DNA of 38,137 nucleotides from Butyrivibrio sp. (GCA_015056495.1 SVGC01000034.1:1-38137); one strand, 5' to 3'. Positions 15,180-24,488 are shown, counted from the first letter of the stretch. The notes: generated from the sequence alone by a model not told the origin. Made by a program: numbers and translations.

Positions 15180-18100
15180 TTACTGCACTGTACACCCAAT
15201 AGAGTCTCCGATATTACCTTCCCCAATGATTCCAAACTCAACGTTTTGGCCGGCTGCGATCTGACTATTCCATTCAACCGGTGTTATTATGTAGGAATCA
15301 CTTGTTTCTTCAACATTTACATTCCAGCTGGAAGAAATGTTGACTGTACTCTTATCAAGTACAAGTTTCCATGTATTAACAGCTGATACACTATTGTTAA
15401 CGATCTTGAAGTTAACATTGTATCCGGAACCCCAGCTGCTGATACTGTACTCACATGTAAGAGCCTGATCCTGAGATGGCTGCTCTGATGGTTCGCTTGG
15501 AGTAGGATTCTCAGGCTGAGTTGATGGTTCCTGACTCTGGCCTCCGTTACCAGATCCTGCATTTGGATCAGGTTCGCCATTTACCTTTTCAAACTGCCAC
15601 TGCTGGTTAGGATTGCCCCAGAATGACCACTGGCATACATTTGTACCATCTTTTGTCTCATGGTTATATACATCAAGAACCTTGGTTCCATTAGAAGCCT
15701 TGGTTGCAATTGTGTATACACCTGCTGTATCTGTGAGTTTTACAATAAACTGCTGAGCTTCTCCGCCATGTCCCTGGTAGATTCCGATGTTTGTTCCATC
15801 TTCGTCTTCTCCATAAGAAACATCAAGCATTGAGCTGCCAAGCTTACTTGTAAGTGTGATATATCCATCACTTGTATTTGTAACATACCATTTCTGGCCT
15901 GAAACGCCTGTACCCTGACTGATACATACATTTACCCATCCATCTGCTGTATCGCCTTCAACAGTCAGATACTTCTGAGAAAGTGTATTTTTGATATAGT
16001 ACCAACCATTTTCAATCTGTGCTGTACCATGAGTATCTGTATTTCCGCCTGTTGATGGCTCAGGGTCCTTTTCCGGATTAGTTGGAATAGGACTAGGTGT
16101 ATAGCCTGATGTTGGCATGCCAAATACATCTACATATGCCTGCAGTACCTTCTGATATGCAGGTTTTGTGCTGGATGGTGTGTAGAAAAGAAGTGGTGTA
16201 GCATTGCTGATCCATGTTGTCTGGTCTGAAAGTCCCCACCAGGTAACGCTCGTTATCTTTCCACCGCTCTTTTTAACTGCATTAATATTCTTGTACAGAT
16301 TATAAGCGTAATTTGAAAGATCATCATCTCCCTTGTTTGTTATATCCATCTCTGTGATCTGTACTTCAAAGCCTGCATTTACAAAGGACTTAAGGGCTGT
16401 TGTGTAGTAATCAACAGATGGGAAACCTGTTCCAAGGTGTGACTGCATTCCTACGCCATCACATACTTTTCCATCGCTGTTAATGAAGTTAACAAGCTTG
16501 ATGACATCATTAACTTCCATGTATGTATTGTAATCATTGTAAAAAAGCTTGACTGAATCAGTAAGACCAAAGTAATCCAGAGTCTGGTGCGCATATGTAA
16601 ATGCTTTTTTTACAAATGCAGGAGAAGTATAGCCCTTGCCGTAAACCGACTCCCAGCCTGAATTCTGAGCATGGAGGTATTCATTTACAACATCCCATGC
16701 ATATACAACGCCGCCGTACTGGCTAAGGCAGACATGATTCATAACAGTCTTGATGTACATCTCCATGCGGGCATCCATAACTGCAGGGCTTACAAATCCG
16801 CCGTTTGAGTTAAATCCATTTCTGAAAAACCATGTTGGAGTCTGTGAATGCCATACAAGTGTATGTGCTCTCATGTGAAGACCGTTTTCATAACAGATCT
16901 TCATTACTTCATCTACTGTGTTGAAGTTGATCTGTGGAACATAAGAATCTGCGTAGCCATCAGGAATATAATAGCCATTTGCTTTGGCTTCACTTACTGA
17001 CATGAGCTTTGGTGAGCCACCCAAAAGGGCATCCGGCTTCATTTCATTCTCTAATGTAATGCTGTTGTAGTTCTTTTTTAACTGAGCCAGTGTATCTGAA
17101 TTTCTAAGCTGATACAGGTTGATACATGTTCCGGAATAGCCAAATTCCTGAGCATAAGTATTTAGAAGTGTCAGGTCTGCCTGACTGACAGGCTCATCTG
17201 AACCTGATGAAGCACTTGATCCGTTTCCAGCAGTCCAGCTGTCAAAATCAAGTTTGCTCTTAAATACAAAGCAAATATTCTTGGAGCCTGAAACATTTTT
17301 CATTGTTCCTGAAAAATCTTTAAAGCTGCCATTGGTATTGCTAACATTGATAGTTCCGAGAAGTGTTCCTGAAGGAGAGTTTTCTCTTACTTCAATTGAA
17401 CCATTTGATGATGTTCTTACTTTAACAGAAAGGCTGTTAAGGCCATTGCTGAACTGTACGCCCTTAACCTTGGTATAGTCGCCATTATCAATGCTAGTAA
17501 CATATGCATCGCGGCCATCGCCTGATACAGTAATTCCAGCCTGAGTAAACATTGTCTCCGCCTGAACTACTTCATATGGATTAACACTACCTGATCCACT
17601 AACACCTTTTAATGAAGGTGTAAGAGAATTGATCTTACCATTAGAAACACTAATCTTATCAATCTGTGTTGTTCTGTATCCAAGGCTCTTTCCGATCACC
17701 TTAGATTCAACACTTCTTGTATGATAAGCCATGTAGTATTCGCCCTTGAATTCAAATATGCAGTGATGGTTGTTTCCTGTGGATCCTGAGAAAAATACAC
17801 CAGGATTTTTCATGATCTCACCTGCATATGTGAATGGTCCCATAGGACTGCTACTGGTCATATACTCGATTGCCGCATTACTGAAGCCATTTTTGCAATT
17901 CCAGTTTGAGCAATAAGAGTAATAGTAAGTGTTTCCAATCTTGTTTATACCTGAATCTTCAAAAAGGTATGGCGCATCAATAGTTGCTGCGCTACCCTGA
18001 ACACTTATCATATCGCTGCCGAGCTTGATAACTCTGGCTGTCTTTGGATGTTCATACTGGTTATTTGGTATACCTCCTCCAAGATACAGATAACCTGTTC

Positions 18101-18674
18101 CGTCTGAATCCACAAGTACTGCCGGGTCAAACATCCATGTAACACCGCTGCAACCAGGTGTTGAGCCTGTTACAAGTGCCTTGCCGATTGGATCTGTCCA
18201 TGGTCCTGTTGGACTGTCTGCAGTTAAAACGCCTATTCCGCTTCCGTTGTTTGCAAAATATAAGAAGAACTTTTCTTTTCCATTGATCTTCTTATGTGCT
18301 GCGCAAGGTGCCCAAGAATTGTTTGCCCATTTAGCAGCGCCATTTTTGCCTGCAACTGCAATGCTTCCATGATCAGTCCAGTTGACCATGTCTGTTGAAG
18401 AATAACAATTTAAAGTATTTATCTTGCCATAAGTGTTTTCATTATTGCCGGATAATTCCTGTGTATCATTTGTAGCATAAACATAAACAGTATCGTTGTA
18501 AACCATAACTCCAGGGTCCGCACCATAGTCTTGGCTTACGATAGGATTGTTCTCTGAATCTTCTTTTACATACGATCCGTTTGTAACAGTTGCTGCCTGC
18601 GAAGTGAAGTTATTTCCCAGAAATAGTCCCCCGGCTATCACTAGAGAAAGTAAAAACGATAATTGTTTCTTCAT
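15180..18674 (-). CDS. Secreted GH43-CBM6-GH10-CBM13-CBM2 xylanolytic enzyme
   Basis: 1164 residues with a signal peptide (cleavage near SQA-A, residue 28). Domains in order: GH43 (about 45-345) with base Asp53 in GADPG, Asp183 in MFDPAV and acid Glu239 in LFED; a CBM6-like beta module (about 366-480); GH10 endoxylanase (about 498-850) with acid/base Glu665 in VVNEY and nucleophile Glu775 in ITEMD; a Pro/Thr linker; ricin-type CBM13 (about 885-1030) with QKW and QQW motifs; a second Pro/Ser linker; CBM2 (about 1071-1164). The GH10 cuts the xylan backbone, while the GH43 probably trims xylose or arabinose. CBM2 usually binds cellulose or xylan. AAAGGGGAACACA precedes the ATG, and a perfect palindrome lies 25 bp upstream. 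It is probably extracellular; no cell-surface anchor is seen. Confidence 0.93.
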   Translation of the reverse strand: MKKQLSFLLSLVIAGGLFLGNNFTSQAATVTNGSYVKEDSENNPIVSQDYGADPGVMVYNDTVYVYATNDTQELSGNNENTYGKINTLNCYSSTDMVNWTDHGSIAVAGKNGAAKWANNSWAPCAAHKKINGKEKFFLYFANNGSGIGVLTADSPTGPWTDPIGKALVTGSTPGCSGVTWMFDPAVLVDSDGTGYLYLGGGIPNNQYEHPKTARVIKLGSDMISVQGSAATIDAPYLFEDSGINKIGNTYYYSYCSNWNCKNGFSNAAIEYMTSSSPMGPFTYAGEIMKNPGVFFSGSTGNNHHCIFEFKGEYYMAYHTRSVESKVIGKSLGYRTTQIDKISVSNGKINSLTPSLKGVSGSGSVNPYEVVQAETMFTQAGITVSGDGRDAYVTSIDNGDYTKVKGVQFSNGLNSLSVKVRTSSNGSIEVRENSPSGTLLGTINVSNTNGSFKDFSGTMKNVSGSKNICFVFKSKLDFDSWTAGNGSSASSGSDEPVSQADLTLLNTYAQEFGYSGTCINLYQLRNSDTLAQLKKNYNSITLENEMKPDALLGGSPKLMSVSEAKANGYYIPDGYADSYVPQINFNTVDEVMKICYENGLHMRAHTLVWHSQTPTWFFRNGFNSNGGFVSPAVMDARMEMYIKTVMNHVCLSQYGGVVYAWDVVNEYLHAQNSGWESVYGKGYTSPAFVKKAFTYAHQTLDYFGLTDSVKLFYNDYNTYMEVNDVIKLVNFINSDGKVCDGVGMQSHLGTGFPSVDYYTTALKSFVNAGFEVQITEMDITNKGDDDLSNYAYNLYKNINAVKKSGGKITSVTWWGLSDQTTWISNATPLLFYTPSSTKPAYQKVLQAYVDVFGMPTSGYTPSPIPTNPEKDPEPSTGGNTDTHGTAQIENGWYYIKNTLSQKYLTVEGDTADGWVNVCISQGTGVSGQKWYVTNTSDGYITLTSKLGSSMLDVSYGEDEDGTNIGIYQGHGGEAQQFIVKLTDTAGVYTIATKASNGTKVLDVYNHETKDGTNVCQWSFWGNPNQQWQFEKVNGEPDPNAGSGNGGQSQEPSTQPENPTPSEPSEQPSQDQALTCEYSISSWGSGYNVNFKIVNNSVSAVNTWKLVLDKSTVNISSSWNVNVEETSDSYIITPVEWNSQIAAGQNVEFGIIGEGNIGDSIGCTVQ

Positions 18675-18698
18675 TGTGTTCCCCTTTCACATTATTTT

Positions 18699-18710
18699 TT
18701 GCTCGAGCAA
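18699..18710 (-). promoter_or_regulatory. Palindromic operator candidate before the xylanase gene
   Basis: The perfect 12-bp palindrome TTGCTCGAGCAA has a central CG, like operators of LacI-family regulators. It lies 25 bp upstream of the start codon and probably within the leader or core promoter. The cognate regulator is not in the window. Confidence 0.5.
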
Positions 18711-19174
18711 CACTATTTTAGCAATTTTCGTTTTCGTGAACTTATCACATTTTGCAGATATATTGTTATTAATTGCGAATATAATTGTGCAATATGTCTT
18801 TTTTATAAAAAATGTCATAAATAGATTTGGAATTTATGATATACTCATTCTTTGTTCAGAGAGCATATTTGTGCATAGTGCATATAGATATTCTCTCTCC
18901 ATATAATCAAGTGTTTTCTTCAGTAATTTCAAGGATTATTTTATCCTCAATATGAGTAGTACTTAGGCTATAGAGTAATCCTTGTCTAAAAATGACAGAT
19001 ATATAGGTATAAATGGGTACTCCAAATAAAACGTCTTATGATTACGATTTAAATGTCCCCGATGTATACCCCATCCCTATATGGCAGCTCACTCTTTGTT
19101 TGTTACTGATCCAAACACTTTGTATTACAGCACCTTTTGATGGACGCTTCCTGTAATAACTGTGCCTTGTGGGA
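18711..19174. other. Gene-free AT-rich stretch
   Basis: The upstream region of the xylanase gene. Its promoter should lie in the first 100 bp, but no unambiguous -35/-10 pair was found. A 47-codon plus-strand frame from 19013 lacks a ribosome binding site and looks like chance. From about 19040 the base composition becomes more GC-rich than the flanks, continuing into the possible transposase remnant. Confidence 0.4.
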
Positions 19175-19320
19175 TTATGCTGCTATAAGCTTTGCGCCTC
19201 CCGTATACTTGATATCCTCAAGCACCTTTGATGCATAGTAGCTGACTCCTTTTACAAGGATTACATGGAATACTCTTATCCGCTTACAGGCTACTGCTGT
19301 TACTGACTGCAAATTGCAAT
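19175..19320 (-). pseudogene. Possible C-terminal remnant of an IS110-like transposase
   Basis: On the minus strand a frame ending at the stop at 19175-19177 reads LQSVTAVACKRIRVFHVILV followed by KGVSYYASKVLEDIKYTGG. The 'AVA.K..R....L.KG..Y' pattern recalls the C termini of IS110-type transposases. There is no start codon, no N-terminal domain and no second domain, so if correct it is a fossil. The weak similarity is judged by eye. Confidence 0.3.
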
Positions 19321-19325
19321 TACTA

Positions 19326-20399
19326 TCAATATTTTTTCTCAAATATCTTCATTAAGTTTAGTTGTAAATACAGATCTTCACTTTCTTTAGCTACACAGTA
19401 TCTAAATTTCTCAAATGAATATGAATAACTACATACGGGAATCAATATCTCTGATCCACTTAGATCAGTAATCTTATCTTTATAAATATGAAGTGGGATA
19501 TCATCAAACTTATGATAACAAGAACACAGTTTATATAATGGAACTTTTTTTATCTCGTTTTCTTTTTTTATGTAAGCCAAATCAAACGGATTTTTCTCAT
19601 TATAATCTATCAACTTGTACCCTTTGATATCCTTATAAACATGCCTTATATCTGTACCATTTATTACTTCAAATCTAGATGCATTTAAAGATTGTATACT
19701 ATCAACAAACAATATATATGCACGAACCAAGTCAACGAAATCCCAAAAATTTTTTTCTATAGGAAATAATAAATTTTCTCCATTTTTTCTATAGTAACGT
19801 TTTAAATAAACTAGAGCTAAATCATTTATTATATATTGCATTCCATTATTAAATAATAATTTTTTTACATTAAATCTCTCTTGAAGATATGTGTCTTTAT
19901 CTTTTGGGAAGTGTTCCAACTCGCTTTGCCAGCATTGCTTAATAAAAATACCATTTCTACCTCTTTTTTGGTAATCAGCAATTTCAGCACTATATTTTTC
20001 ACTAATTTCATTCAATTTATTGCTTCTATACTTGTCCCAATTACAATAAACTTCCCGACAAACAAATTCATATTTTTCTGTTATGATTTTATAATGTAAT
20101 ATCAAGTGTTCTAAAAGATTACAATATGTAAGATTTTCTGGGAGTTGAACATAGTATGGAACTGATTTTGCATTGTCAGCATCTGATATTCTTTCATACA
20201 CATTCTCAAAATCATGATGAATATTAAGACCTTCTGATGTTCGACTATTTGCAACCATATTTTTATATAATTTTTCTTCTCCTTTACGTATTCGTATTTC
20301 AAAATAAGGCTTAGGAGGCAATCCATACTTAGATTTTAAATATTTTGTCAAATCTCTATATGTTAACGATACTTCGTATTTCAATTCTTGTTGCTCCAT
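19326..20399 (-). CDS. Unknown protein with HNH-like N-terminal motif
   Basis: 357 residues, not recognised as a named family. The N-terminal part (about 56-105) contains GLNIHHDFEN, then PENLTYCNLLEHLILHYKI. The spacing His61-His62, Asn89, Glu97-His98 and His102 is like divergent HNH nucleases ('HH..N..EH..LH'). The remaining about 250 residues are rich in Tyr, Lys, Asn and aromatic residues with no clear motif; no signal peptide or membrane helix is seen. Codon use is strikingly AT-rich compared with its neighbours, suggesting horizontal transfer. GAGGTG lies 6 nt before the ATG. It is directly downstream of a four-unit tandem array. A nuclease in defence or a mobile element is possible, but this is inference. 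Confidence 0.7.
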   Translation of the reverse strand: MEQQELKYEVSLTYRDLTKYLKSKYGLPPKPYFEIRIRKGEEKLYKNMVANSRTSEGLNIHHDFENVYERISDADNAKSVPYYVQLPENLTYCNLLEHLILHYKIITEKYEFVCREVYCNWDKYRSNKLNEISEKYSAEIADYQKRGRNGIFIKQCWQSELEHFPKDKDTYLQERFNVKKLLFNNGMQYIINDLALVYLKRYYRKNGENLLFPIEKNFWDFVDLVRAYILFVDSIQSLNASRFEVINGTDIRHVYKDIKGYKLIDYNEKNPFDLAYIKKENEIKKVPLYKLCSCYHKFDDIPLHIYKDKITDLSGSEILIPVCSYSYSFEKFRYCVAKESEDLYLQLNLMKIFEKKY

Positions 20400-20563
20400 T
20401 GTTTACACCTCGTATTATACTTATAGGTTTATAACATCATAACAATGTGATATTTCTAATAGACATATTTTAAGTAGTAAAGAGTATCATATTTTATATA
20501 AATGATAAAGATGTTAATCTATAACTGCAAATGAAATTACTACGTTATATATAGCGTTTAATG

Positions 20564-20870
20564 CCCTTCATATACATATAAGAATTCACTTTTCATGATT
20601 CTGATATGTAATTCCTCTTCTCCAGAGAGGCTGTTGACCTTCACGTATACATATAAGATTTCATTTTTTCTGATTCTGATATGTATTTCACTGCTTGATG
20701 AGCGAAGGATGAGTGGCTGTTGGCCCTTCTTATACATATAAGAATTCGCTTTTCATGATTCTGATATGTATTTCCTCCTCTCCAGAGAGGCTATTGACCT
20801 TCACGTATACATATAAGATTTCATTTTTTCTGATTCTGATATGTAATCCGCTTTCTCTCGGGAAGCTTTC
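20564..20870. repeat. Four-unit tandem array of structured 73-87 bp repeats (A-B-A'-B')
   Basis: Units begin at 20564, 20637, 20724 and 20797 with CCTTC followed by TATACATATAAGA. Units 1 and 3 are near identical, as are the cores of units 2 and 4, giving a 160-bp higher-order period. In each, ATACATATAAGAA pairs with TTCTGATATGT(AT) across a 9-11 nt loop. In units 1 and 3 a second small stem follows (CCTCT/AGAGG); in unit 2 the second part is replaced by a longer CACT/AGTG hairpin. The array lies between the helix-turn-helix gene and the HNH-like gene, both read leftward. It could encode a repeated RNA or be a protein-binding iteron-like locus. Confidence 0.85.
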
Positions 20871-20915
20871 AGGAATAATACTTTAAAACACAATAATTTT
20901 TTCTATAATAAACAA

Positions 20916-21302
20916 TTACCATTCAGATTTGAAAGATATAAACGCAGCGTCAGCGTTCCACATATCACGGGCTTTCAGCCTGCTGACATGCCTATAGAAA
21001 GTCCTGACGGACATATTGCAATACTCTGCCGTTTCGCGGGCAGTATGGGTCTGATTATAAAGAAATACTTCGGATACAGGACGGTCGTTGCCGACATACT
21101 TGGCTCCTGCATAACGAGAGGTTTTACGACGATATTCGTTAGAATCTATGTCAAAAGAAAGATAACTATAATTATTTGAGGAGGTTATGGCAGCGGATAT
21201 ACCTATTTTACCAAGATAAGCATTAAGAATCTGTAATTGCTCTTCATCCATATTAGATGGTTGAAGTCTGAATTTTAAACTCTTACTGGTATGTTCTGCC
21301 AT
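20916..21302 (-). CDS. Small protein with C-terminal helix-turn-helix
   Basis: About 128 residues. The C-terminal part has HTARETAEYCNMSVRTFYRH followed by VSRLKARD, a clear helix-turn-helix of the kind in resolvase or sigma-like activators. The N-terminal half (QILNAYLGKIGISAAITSSN, then YSYLSFDID) is a small alpha/beta domain I cannot name. GGGGAGG sits 5 nt before the ATG at 21302. It lies 30 bp after the GlsB-like gene on the same strand, so may share its transcript. It may act on DNA, possibly on the nearby repeat array, which is speculation. Confidence 0.75.
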   Translation of the reverse strand: MAEHTSKSLKFRLQPSNMDEEQLQILNAYLGKIGISAAITSSNNYSYLSFDIDSNEYRRKTSRYAGAKYVGNDRPVSEVFLYNQTHTARETAEYCNMSVRTFYRHVSRLKARDMWNADAAFISFKSEW

Positions 21303-21332
21303 ATCCACCTCCCCAAATATTACTCAGAATTA

Positions 21333-21569
21333 TTACTTAAAGATCACTCTTCCAAGCCAGATAAGTGCGCACGCTCCTATAACTGAGCATACAAAATTAC
21401 CGATGCCGCCAACTGCCTGAATTTTTAAGAGATCAAATATAAAAGATCCTACTGAACTACCTACAACACCAAGAATGATGTTCACTATAAGACCATGCTT
21501 GGAATTCATGATCTTTCCAGCAAGCCATCCGGCTAAAGCTCCAACAATAAGTGCTACTAACCAACTCAT
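21333..21569 (-). CDS. GlsB/YeaQ/YmgE family stress-response membrane protein
   Basis: 78 residues from the ATG at 21569 (GGAGGATGTAGT upstream); the longer frame from 21599 lacks a binding site. Three hydrophobic helices with glycine patterns VGALAGWLAGKIM and ILGVVGSSVGSFIFDLL are the hallmark of the transglycosylase-associated (YeaQ/GlsB) family. These are small integral membrane proteins linked to stress responses; the mechanism is unclear. First gene of a likely two-gene unit with the helix-turn-helix protein. Confidence 0.88.
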   Translation of the reverse strand: MSWLVALIVGALAGWLAGKIMNSKHGLIVNIILGVVGSSVGSFIFDLLKIQAVGGIGNFVCSVIGACALIWLGRVIFK

Positions 21570-21680
21570 ACTACATCCTCCATTACTTAATAATTTCAAA
21601 CCAATTATAACATATAAGATACTAGTACAGATGTTATAAATATCTCGAATATATTATTGCAGATATATCTAAACCTTTAA

Positions 21681-23753
21681 TTACATTCTTGCAAAACCCG
21701 CTTTATCCATGATCTCCCACAATTCCTCATCAGTAAGATGTTTCTTTACTCTAAGGATCAGCAGGACCTTATTTCCGCCTGCGCCTGCCTGGAACATTCG
21801 CTGCCATTTATAGAAATGAGGGCCATCCCCATGAAATCGCAGATATGACATAAGTCCCAAGAGCACATAGTAGGACTGTCGGATATCAGCTTCGCAGTCG
21901 TTGGCAAAAAAGCCTTCGAAATCGCCGTTCTCAGTGCTTCTCATTTTTTCATAACCGGTTTTAAAAGCCTTTGCAGCAAGACCGGCTTCATAGAAAGCCT
22001 TAAGGAACATTCCCTGGTCATCAGATTTATCCAGAATAGCTGTTTCTATGGCATTGCAGGTATGTAGCGCTCCAAGATAACTGTAATAATGATATTCAAC
22101 CTGCCATACCAAGGTGTTCACAAACAGTTTTCTTACAGAAGACGGAAGTGAAGCTGCTACTTCATGGCATTTACCCAGATACTGTTCATATCCGTCTTTT
22201 GCAGTCTCTATGATCTTCTTATAATCAGCTACCTGCTCTATCAAAGTCTGCTTATCAGAAAACCAGAGCCATTCCTTTGCTGCTTCTGTTTCTGATGGAG
22301 CTTTCTTATTAAATCCGGTTATAAAGGCTGTAGTAAGCACCCTTGCTCCGTGATTGGTAAACTGCTCACCGGCATGATCATCTTCATTTGGCCCATATTT
22401 AGGACAATACTGCGGCCAGAGTCTATACATTGCGGATATCTTGTCAGCATACTCATCTCCATAATAAGTGCAGCAATACTCATTAAGATATGAAGAAACA
22501 TATTCTTCAACGTTATCTATAGCAAAATCGCTATTCCATATTTTGGCGATAAGTCCCAGGATATACGCATGTGGTTTGACGTTAGAGCAATTGATTATCC
22601 AGTAATCATTGGCTTTAGCGTCATATACAGTCTTTAACTCATTAACTACAAATTCAGGAGAATTAGGTAGCATAGTCATCTGAGCAGCTGCCTGCAAGTC
22701 GTAAAAAGAAGCATGATAATAGATGCCATGCTTTCCACCGGCTCCTGCCTCAGGAAGCGCATAGACTCTGGGATTATGTCTTCCCTGCCTTCTTGATACC
22801 ATTTTGCCAAAACCATTATCAGCCCAGATAAAGATAACATCTTCCGGTATATCCAAAAATCCCTTCTTGTATAGCTCCATAGTTTCGCCGTAGAGATTGC
22901 TACAACATATGGCATCCTTGTCATAAGACTTTATCAGCTCATACTGCTTTCGAATAAGCTGGCTCATAAGCCTTCCGCGCTTTTCATCTGTATCATAAGC
23001 CGGATCGTCTGCCCAGAAAGGTCTGTCACCCTGACCTCTGAATCCCAGATTCCACAAGACTTTGTAATTCTTTTGCTTTTCAATGCCTTCTCTCCATAGC
23101 TTTTCAAAAAGCTCTGGATATTTATCATAGGAAGCCTCCAGATCAGGATACGCCCTTGAAAACATCTGGGCCCCTAGAGGTTCTGCGTGATGATGGGTGA
23201 TCCACAATCCCATTTTGGATGCCATCTCACAATAAATATGCGCATTATGGTCAGTTCCCGGAATAGTCATATTGCCGCCGCAGCGAAGAAGCGCCTCAAA
23301 AGTCATCTCCCATGGCAACTCGTTATCACCATTTATCTTCCAGTCATCGATCAGAACTTCATCATTTACAAACCAGCCTCTAAACCTTACGTTATAAGGC
23401 TCTGACCTGTAATAAAAATCATCCGGTATTTTATAGCCATCTTTTTTCTCAAAAATCTGTTCATTCCAAAACCAGAATTCATTGACCTTTAGAAAATGCT
23501 TACTTATATAATAAATTCCGTAAATAAATCCCAGATCATCTGATGCACGAAGCGTCAACTTCTCATCAGAAGCCTGTAATTCAAAACACTCAGCCGGTAT
23601 GTCATCTGCATTCTCCAGAACAATAGCTGTTCCTTCTTCATTTGTAGTATTACAGGTATTCTGAATATCTCTCAGCAAAGCCTTGACTGCATATTCAACC
23701 GGCTCCCAACTCTGATTTCTCACAATTCGTGTATTACAATTTAGCATAACCAT
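21681..23753 (-). CDS. GH115 alpha-glucuronidase, no signal peptide
   Basis: 690 residues. Family GH115 removes glucuronic or 4-O-methylglucuronic acid from xylan and xylo-oligosaccharides. Motifs: FRGWFVNDEVLIDDW (124-138), THHHAEPLG (186-194), LGFRGQGDRPFW (236-247) and the long INCSNVKPHAYILGLIAKIW region. There is no signal peptide or membrane helix, so it should act in the cytoplasm on imported aldouronic oligomers. Most GH115 enzymes are longer, with a C-terminal domain; this one ends earlier, so it is a short form rather than obviously truncated. The ATG at 23753 follows AGGGG at 7 nt; a second ATG six bases later is possible. Confidence 0.9.
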   Translation of the reverse strand: MVMLNCNTRIVRNQSWEPVEYAVKALLRDIQNTCNTTNEEGTAIVLENADDIPAECFELQASDEKLTLRASDDLGFIYGIYYISKHFLKVNEFWFWNEQIFEKKDGYKIPDDFYYRSEPYNVRFRGWFVNDEVLIDDWKINGDNELPWEMTFEALLRCGGNMTIPGTDHNAHIYCEMASKMGLWITHHHAEPLGAQMFSRAYPDLEASYDKYPELFEKLWREGIEKQKNYKVLWNLGFRGQGDRPFWADDPAYDTDEKRGRLMSQLIRKQYELIKSYDKDAICCSNLYGETMELYKKGFLDIPEDVIFIWADNGFGKMVSRRQGRHNPRVYALPEAGAGGKHGIYYHASFYDLQAAAQMTMLPNSPEFVVNELKTVYDAKANDYWIINCSNVKPHAYILGLIAKIWNSDFAIDNVEEYVSSYLNEYCCTYYGDEYADKISAMYRLWPQYCPKYGPNEDDHAGEQFTNHGARVLTTAFITGFNKKAPSETEAAKEWLWFSDKQTLIEQVADYKKIIETAKDGYEQYLGKCHEVAASLPSSVRKLFVNTLVWQVEYHYYSYLGALHTCNAIETAILDKSDDQGMFLKAFYEAGLAAKAFKTGYEKMRSTENGDFEGFFANDCEADIRQSYYVLLGLMSYLRFHGDGPHFYKWQRMFQAGAGGNKVLLILRVKKHLTDEELWEIMDKAGFARM

Positions 23754-23946
23754 TCCCTTTCCCCTGATTCTTCATCATTTTCATTATAAATCATCGAAAT
23801 ACAGTTACTAGGAAAATACCGCTCAAAAAATTGTCTTGATAGAAATCCTACTATCCTTTCAAAAACAATTACTCCAAGGTCATCATCGTGCTATGATTAG
23901 TACAACTATTTTTTCAGAAAAAATAAAAATCAAATGGGGAATAATC

Positions 23947-24414
23947 ATGTTAATCAGAAAAGCAAAAGAAAAAGACTTAAGCACCGTAGCAAGGCTCCTG
24001 GAGCAGGTTCTGGAGATCCATGCCAAAATACGCCCTGATATATTCATCAGCGGCACAAGAAAATATTCAGATGAAGAACTTGTAGCTATCTTCCAAAATC
24101 CCGATACGCCTGTATTTGTTGCAGATGAGGAAGGAACTGTCCTGGGCTATTGCTTTTGCGAGATCCAGGTAAAAAAAGGTATCACCAATATGAAGGATAT
24201 GAAGACTCTCTACATCGACGATCTCTGTGTCGATGAGGCTTCCAGGGGAAAAAAGATAGGCCAGCAGCTCTACAATTACGTATTAGAATACGCAAGGTCT
24301 ATCGATTGCCAGAATGTAACTCTGCATGTTTGGGAAGGAAATGACAGCGCAAGGGCATTCTATGACAACATGGGCTTCAAGCCTCAGAAAACACTAATGG
24401 AGATAAAATTATAA
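23947..24414 (+). CDS. GNAT family N-acetyltransferase
   Basis: About 155 residues. GNAT fold with the acetyl-CoA loop LCVDEASRGKKIGQQLYNYV (R-G-K-K-I-G type Q/RxxGxG/A) and the conserved C-terminal NVTLHVWEGNDSARAFYDNM then GFKPQ. RimI-like proteins acetylate amines or protein N termini; the substrate is unknown. The ATG at 23947 follows AATGGGGAATAATC; the frame extends upstream to 23836 but without a binding site or homology. It is divergent from the GH115 gene. Confidence 0.9.
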   Translation: MLIRKAKEKDLSTVARLLEQVLEIHAKIRPDIFISGTRKYSDEELVAIFQNPDTPVFVADEEGTVLGYCFCEIQVKKGITNMKDMKTLYIDDLCVDEASRGKKIGQQLYNYVLEYARSIDCQNVTLHVWEGNDSARAFYDNMGFKPQKTLMEIKL

Positions 24415-24488
24415 GTAGTGTAACTTCAATATTAATAAATCTATAATAACTTCCTTAGTTTCATTTTAGGTATGACTGATATATTAAG

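Noticed and set aside
19013..19159. 48-codon plus-strand frame
   Set aside because: No ribosome binding site and no plausible protein character; overlaps the possible transposase remnant region.
20564..20870. CRISPR array
   Set aside because: Units are 73-87 bp with near-identical whole units, there are no unique 30-40 bp spacers and no cas genes are in the window.
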